Shown here: one piece after another, positions 59,428 to 64,000 of the stretch | Numbering within the stretch: the stretch's first letter is position 1 | Layout of the letters: every line of letters begins with the position of its first letter | Source of the DNA: Amoebidium appalachense | Lineage: Eukaryota > Ichthyosporea | DNA: 64,000 nucleotides | Direction of reading: 5' to 3' | Assembly: GCA_963693365.1 (NCBI GenBank) | Contig: CAVNZM010000005.1 | Coordinates: 7,192,001-7,256,000, forward strand | Made by a program: the position numbers and the translations under genes | Notes under the pieces: generated by a model | What the model was told of the DNA's origin: nothing | Databases searched by the model: none | The model's input: the letters and a program-made list of their open reading frames with translations, nothing else

Positions 59428-60442
59428 TGAGTGAGTGAGTGAGTGAGTGAGTGAGTGAGTGAGTGAGTGTGAATGTGTGTGTGTTATGTGTGCGCGTGTG
59501 CATGTATGTGTGTGTCAGCCTTTGTGCATGTGTACGTACAACAGATACATGCAATACACCAGACCCACACATGCAAGCCATTTGTGGTGTAGGGACCACG
59601 GGGGTAGGTATGCTTTCATACCTGGGTATTGTATTGTTCTTGCTCTGGCAAGGCTATTTGAAGTCCATAATCTGGTATACCAGGAAGCTGTTAGAAATTC
59701 GAAACTGTGACAGGATGTAATAACCAACCAACCCAAATAGCTTGCATTTGAATTTGCTCAACTAAGTTCCCATATTATCTTTTCCTCCCACCCACACATC
59801 CTTCTTCCTACACCTTTAACCAACGTCCTTCCCTTCCTGAAAAACCTAACAGCAGGCATACAAGCGTATACACACACACTGTGAATGCAAGTGTGCCGCT
59901 AACCCCCCCCCCCCCCCCCCCCCTCTTCCAGTTGGCCCCTCGCTCCCCCGCCCCCTTCTCCCCACCCTTCCTCTCCAATCGACAGCCCCCCCCCACCCCT
60001 CCCTCCTCCCCCCCCTCCCCCCTCTTCCCCCTCACCCAAAAGATCACCACCACCACAGCACAGACACACAAGCACACAGACATCCATTATCCACCCATCC
60101 CGTCACATGCTATAAACTTGTCGTGTCCCCTTTCACCTATAACAGCACCCAATCCATGCAAGCTTCACTTCCTTCTAGCTGCTCACACTACCACACAAGG
60201 CATAGACAAATAAATGCTAATCAAAGGTCTGTTGTATAGCTCGAGTGCCTTGACCTAACCTCCCCCCCCCCCCCCCCTTCCCCCACCCCACACAACCATC
60301 TCTCCCCCCCCCCCCCCCCCCCCCCCAGCAACCTTCCGTCCCTCGCCCTCACCCGCCTCCCCCCTCCACTTCCCCCCCCCCCCCCCCCCCCGTGTTGGTT
60401 CTCAACACAACACAATTGCACTACTCCTATCAACCCCCCCCC

Positions 60443-60473
<31 letters not shown>

Positions 60474-62140
60474 ACACCACCACCACCACCCCCTTCCCCC
60501 TCAAATACCACAGCTATCCCTGGTAAGGAGAGAATGACGTATTGGGAAAGTGCGGCCCGTAAACCATTCCAGCTCTCCCTGTCTCTCCACTCCCAAACTT
60601 CTCATCTCTTTCTACCTCTCCCCTTCCTCCCCCCGCCCCCCTCTCCCCTCCCCCCCCTCTCAACCCCCCCATACACACACACACACACCCGGCTATCACA
60701 ATCCATGCTCCTCCCCCATCCGGTCAAAGACAATCCTTCAGTTGATATTTTCCTACCAGTAGCCTACTTAAGCCCAATTCTCTTCCTCAACTCTAGTCTA
60801 CCCCTTCCCCTGCTTCACTTCCTCATTCCCCTCCACAACCGAAGTGGACATGTAGCAGTAAGAAAGAGATAAATAAACCAACAGACACCCTCAAACTCAC
60901 CAGACAAACTGTGTGCTTCAAGAAAAACCCCTCTCTATGAACAAACTCTTCCAGTGAATAGGAGCAGAAAGAGCGTAAAAAAGGCCACACAACAACCTAT
61001 GTCTGCTAAACACAAGAGGAGGGTAGGACCTAGATCCACGTGTGCTTCCGGGTGGAGGCAGAAGAGCTGAAACCCGTAGACGAGAAAAAGAGAATCGCGA
61101 AAAAGGGTCAAGCCAAAACGTGCAAGGCAGCTACTATACTGCACCATATACCAGAATGCCCCGTTTACAGAAGAAGCACCTTGAGCAAGGCGAGGGAAGA
61201 GCAAGGTGTACCTTGCTTGGTGGCTTTACTTGATGCAGTCTGAGCGGCAACTCCAAGGATAAAGAGCAAGGCAAGAAGCTTGACTACACTTCTCATTTTA
61301 CAGAATAGGGCAACACAGGCGTACGTGGTTTTAAAGTTTGGTCCTCTTCTTCTTTCAGATCTAAACGTCCAACCGAGGCCTCACAACCGTTGCCTCCCTC
61401 TGTATGCTTGAAACCTGTGCCTGTAGCTACAGCTTTGCTGGTCTGTTTTCAGCCGGCGCGTATAATAGAAAATTGTATTCCAGTTATTGAATACTCAAGT
61501 ATAGGTTATTGGTGACATACTATTTCTATAAAACACACAGTTCGGTTCAGGTGAGTGAAAAACTATTTTTTTATGATACGGGGCCGTGCAGTCACAGCGG
61601 CTCCGCGGCACTTGCCAAGTTAGATACGGGCCAGTGGTAATTCGGGTCAAGGTCCATAAGATAAATGTTCCATCTTTAAAGCATACAGAATGTAGAGTAA
61701 TACTAAAACGCCACATTATTGAAGCTGCATGGCAGGCTATAACCACATTAATTTTATACATATAATAGTATCAAAGCTATAGGTGCACACCTCTTGTATA
61801 CTTATCTGCACAAAATATGCGTGCCTCTTTCCCCCTCCTTTTAAAGTAGAGGGAAAGGACTGCCCGTTGCGGGTTTTTCAAGTTTCCAAATATAGAGTAG
61901 GCGCCAAAATTACCTGCAACGTCACTGGCAATTTGGTCCGTCCTGCAGCACAGAGCTGATTGGCTGCAACAGAGAAGGTCAACAAAAAGGTTTCGTAGCT
62001 ACGTAGGCCATTATGTAAGCAACCAAACTTCAGTACAGAATTCACGATTTATAGATACGTCAGAACTTTTTCTTTAGTTAACTGAAATCTACAATGTTGT
62101 TCCACATTATTCCATTTGCATTTAACGATTTTTTGCGGGT
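59060..62140. other. Mostly unassigned 3.1-kb interval
   Basis: Simple repeats: G-runs at 59120-59162, (GT)n and (GAGT)n at 59360-59470, C-runs at 59900-60460. The island 59590-59720 has a plus frame with a hydrophobic stretch (VGMLSYLGIVLFLLWQ). 60940-61250 is open on both strands. 61250-62140 is unique and AT-rich. None has paired splice or start/stop evidence good enough to call a gene. Confidence 0.4.
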
Positions 62141-62141
62141 G

Positions 62142-62150
62142 TATATAAAT
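62142..62150 (+). promoter_or_regulatory. Candidate TATA box
   Basis: TATATAAAT in GGGTGTATATAAATGCCAC, about 490 bp upstream of the ATG at 62631. A 5'-UTR intron (62303-62613: AACAAG|GTGCTT ... CTTACAG|GGC) would bring the two close together in the mRNA. Confidence 0.5.
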
Positions 62151-62630
62151 GCCACAGCCGAGTCAGACTTGCGGCGCGCGCGCCGTGCTGCCTCAAGCTT
62201 GTCCCTTGATTAGTTTCCAATCAGGCATTATTCATGCCGGTCTGTGTGCGCCACATGCGTATGGCTGCTGTCACCCACATCATACACCAAACCATGAACA
62301 AGGTGCTTTGTTTTTTCGCTCGACAACTTGAACTCGTTTTACATTTTAGCCTTCTTCCGTCTGCTTTGTCGCTATTGTCAAGGCAGAGGCCCATGTTTGT
62401 GTTTGTGACTGGGTGCAGCGGAGGTGAGCATTCTCCCGGCTCTCTCGCCTTTTCACGAATTCTGATTAGGGTTTTGATTACATTTTTTTATCCTGAACAT
62501 ATAGCCCTTCGAGTTGTGGGTGTTCCCTTGGCATCAAAGCTTGTGACTGCCTATGTGCCGGCAAACCTTTTCTCTTGATGTTGCACCAACCTAACACCTG
62601 GCCTGTCTTACAGGGCAGTAATTGGACAGC

Positions 62631-63519
62631 ATGGCTCGAAGTGCGGCCAAACAAGGGGCAGAGCCCGCCAAGCCCACGGCTAAGGTAGGCAAGGACATTG
62701 AGGGAAAGTGTAGTAGATATTGGAGTAGGCGCGGGTTTGGTGGTTTGATAAGGATAGTTGTTCAAAGTAGCGAGAGCATGGGAGAACATGGCACGTTGAA
62801 GAGGAGAGGGAGGGGGGGGGAGGGAAGAGGGAGGGGTGTCAATAGGATTGGGTTCTGTTTTGTTTGAGTTGGGATGCAGGCAAGGTTGTTACGGAAGAAC
62901 TGGGATCGGGCTGTTGCTGGGTGGGAACTTCGTCAGTTGATGGCTTCTGTAGGGAGGGGGTGGGGGGGGTGGAAGGGGGGGAGGGGGCGAATACTTGGGT
63001 GGATGGTGGTGGTGGTGGTGGTGGTGGTGGAGAGGGAGGCAGGGGGGGGGGGGGGGGGGGGGAAGGAGGGCATAGTGGGTTTGGTTTGAGAAGAAGGATG
63101 GACTGTAGATGGGAACGGTAGGGAAAGGGGAAGAGGAGGAGAGAAAGCAGGAGGGAGTTTTGGGGTTTGTGGGACGGATAGGAACTTGGAATGGCGTGCT
63201 TGTGTTCGGCAGGATGCACGTGTGCTCCCTGCTTTGCCTTGTGTGTGCATAACAACATGCTGAATTTGGAGGTTGGTTTCCCACGAGCAGACCGTGGCAT
63301 AGGTTTCTGCTTCTTTTACTTTCTGCTTCGATCAGCTAGGTGTCATAATTTGGAAATGGATGGATGACTGTTCAAGTTCAAATAAATCATAGTTAGTTCG
63401 GCACACCATCGCTTTTGCTTACCCGCCCTCTGCACCACAGGCAGAGATTAAGCCGACAGAGCAGCAGGTCATGTTGACAAAGATTCTCGGCACGGGGCTG
63501 ACTGAAGATGAAGTGAAAG
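62631..63519 (+). CDS. N-terminal exons of an unrecognised protein, continues beyond the window
   Basis: Exon 62631-62684 encodes MARSAAKQGAEPAKPTAK (|GTAGGC, phase 0). Exon 63441-63519 (CACCACAG|) encodes AEIKPTEQQVMLTKILGTGL then TEDEVK, ending in phase 1 at G|GTGTGT. Of the two frames through exon 1, only this one stays open into exon 2, which supports the start. The Ala/Lys-rich beginning could be a disordered tail; it has no acidic residue before position 11 but does not look like a strong transit peptide. No family recognised. Confidence 0.6.
62804..63135. repeat. G-rich intron tract
   Basis: G-runs, (GGT)n and AGG repeats on the sense strand. In this intron G, not C, is on the sense strand, unlike most introns in the window. 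Confidence 0.8.
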
Positions 63520-64000
63520 GTGTGTATTGATGGTGAAAGTGGGCCAGCAGGGGCTGGTGTGCTTCACAAGAGAGTATATTTGAAGTAGGGATCGTGGATA
63601 GTGAGATAGTGGTTTGTTCTCCTTCTGGGAGGGGCTGGGCCACAAGAAGGTTGGGGGAGGGGGAGGGGGGAACAAGGGAGACACAAGAAAGTGGGTGTGA
63701 TGTGGGGATGTACGGGGATTGGAAGCTCTCGTCATAGAGCACATGTGTGAAATAAGGTAGGCGTGCTGTGAGGTGCACGCAAATGTGCATGTATGAGCGT
63801 GTGTGTGTTTGCGTGGGTGTGTATGCCTCACCTGGTTGTTCCCTAGTGCTCATGTTCTTGCTTTGCCTTGTGATGATTGATTGGTGCCGAATTTCTTGCT
63901 TTGCGTCTTCTGATGCTTACTTGTTGTTGCGCACCTTGCTTGGCCTCATCCATGGCTAGTTTGATGTCAAATTTTCCTCTTACCTCTATTCGAGATCCTT
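63520..64000. other. Start of an intron, no further exon seen
   Basis: Unique sequence with mild GT richness. I found no convincing acceptor with an open frame before the end of the window. Confidence 0.4.

Noticed and set aside
59590-59720. Hydrophobic plus-strand ORF
   Set aside because: Could be an exon, but lacks a clear acceptor/donor pair and a recognisable family.
60935-61243. Overlapping ORFs on both strands, one membrane-like
   Set aside because: No splice-site or homology support, and frame openness on both strands is not informative over 300 bp.

Overview
This is a nuclear window from an intron-rich eukaryote. Every protein-coding locus I could reconstruct is a chain of short GT-AG exons (40-314 nt). 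They are separated by introns packed with mononucleotide C/G runs (up to about 60 nt), (CA/GT)n arrays and other simple repeats. Nearly all the long open frames in the window are translations of these simple repeats and are not genes. Two gene families suggest the organism: a fungal-type mitochondrial acetylglutamate kinase / N-acetyl-gamma-glutamyl-phosphate reductase fusion, and a phospholipase C-gamma with two SH2 domains inside a split PH domain. SH2-bearing PLC-gamma is known from animals and their unicellular relatives, so a unicellular holozoan (for example an ichthyosporean-like protist) is my best inference. It is not proven.

Layout. 434-11928 (minus): arginine-biosynthesis fusion gene, 17 exons whose phases all join, C-terminus beyond the left edge. 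About 11.9-29.8 kb: no convincing exon; simple repeats, a five-unit GAGT/GGTG macrosatellite (18.06-20.17 kb), a short C-tailed unit array (20.4-22.9 kb), two clusters of a CCTCTGCAGAGG motif, a duplicated 350-bp repeat and a 29-bp minisatellite. 29806-33902 (minus): five phased exons of an unrecognised charged helical protein. 35970-46170 (plus): PLC-gamma-like gene (catalytic X box, split PH, nSH2, cSH2). It carries a 25-bp-TIR MITE and a tRNA-headed, LINE-tailed SINE-like unit in its introns. 46.17-51.78 kb: a nest of decayed APE-type non-LTR retrotransposon pieces in both orientations, ending 6 bp from an intact tRNA-Glu(TTC) gene (51788-51859). 52-56 kb: a few plausible plus-strand exons, not assigned. 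56469-57598 (minus): last exons of a small single-pass membrane protein. 62.1-63.5 kb (plus): start of an unrecognised gene with a TATA box, running off the right edge.

Three patterns stand out. (1) Intron architecture: many introns have a poly(C) tract just after the donor and a (CA)n array whose last CAG is the acceptor, always on the sense strand. (2) A dispersed short element, at least 18 copies, ends directly in the poly(C) tract and lies in the sense direction of the host gene. (3) Several mobile-element types (LINE, SINE-like, MITE) are packed into one gene neighbourhood. Functional statements rest on motif reading by eye. No database search was possible.
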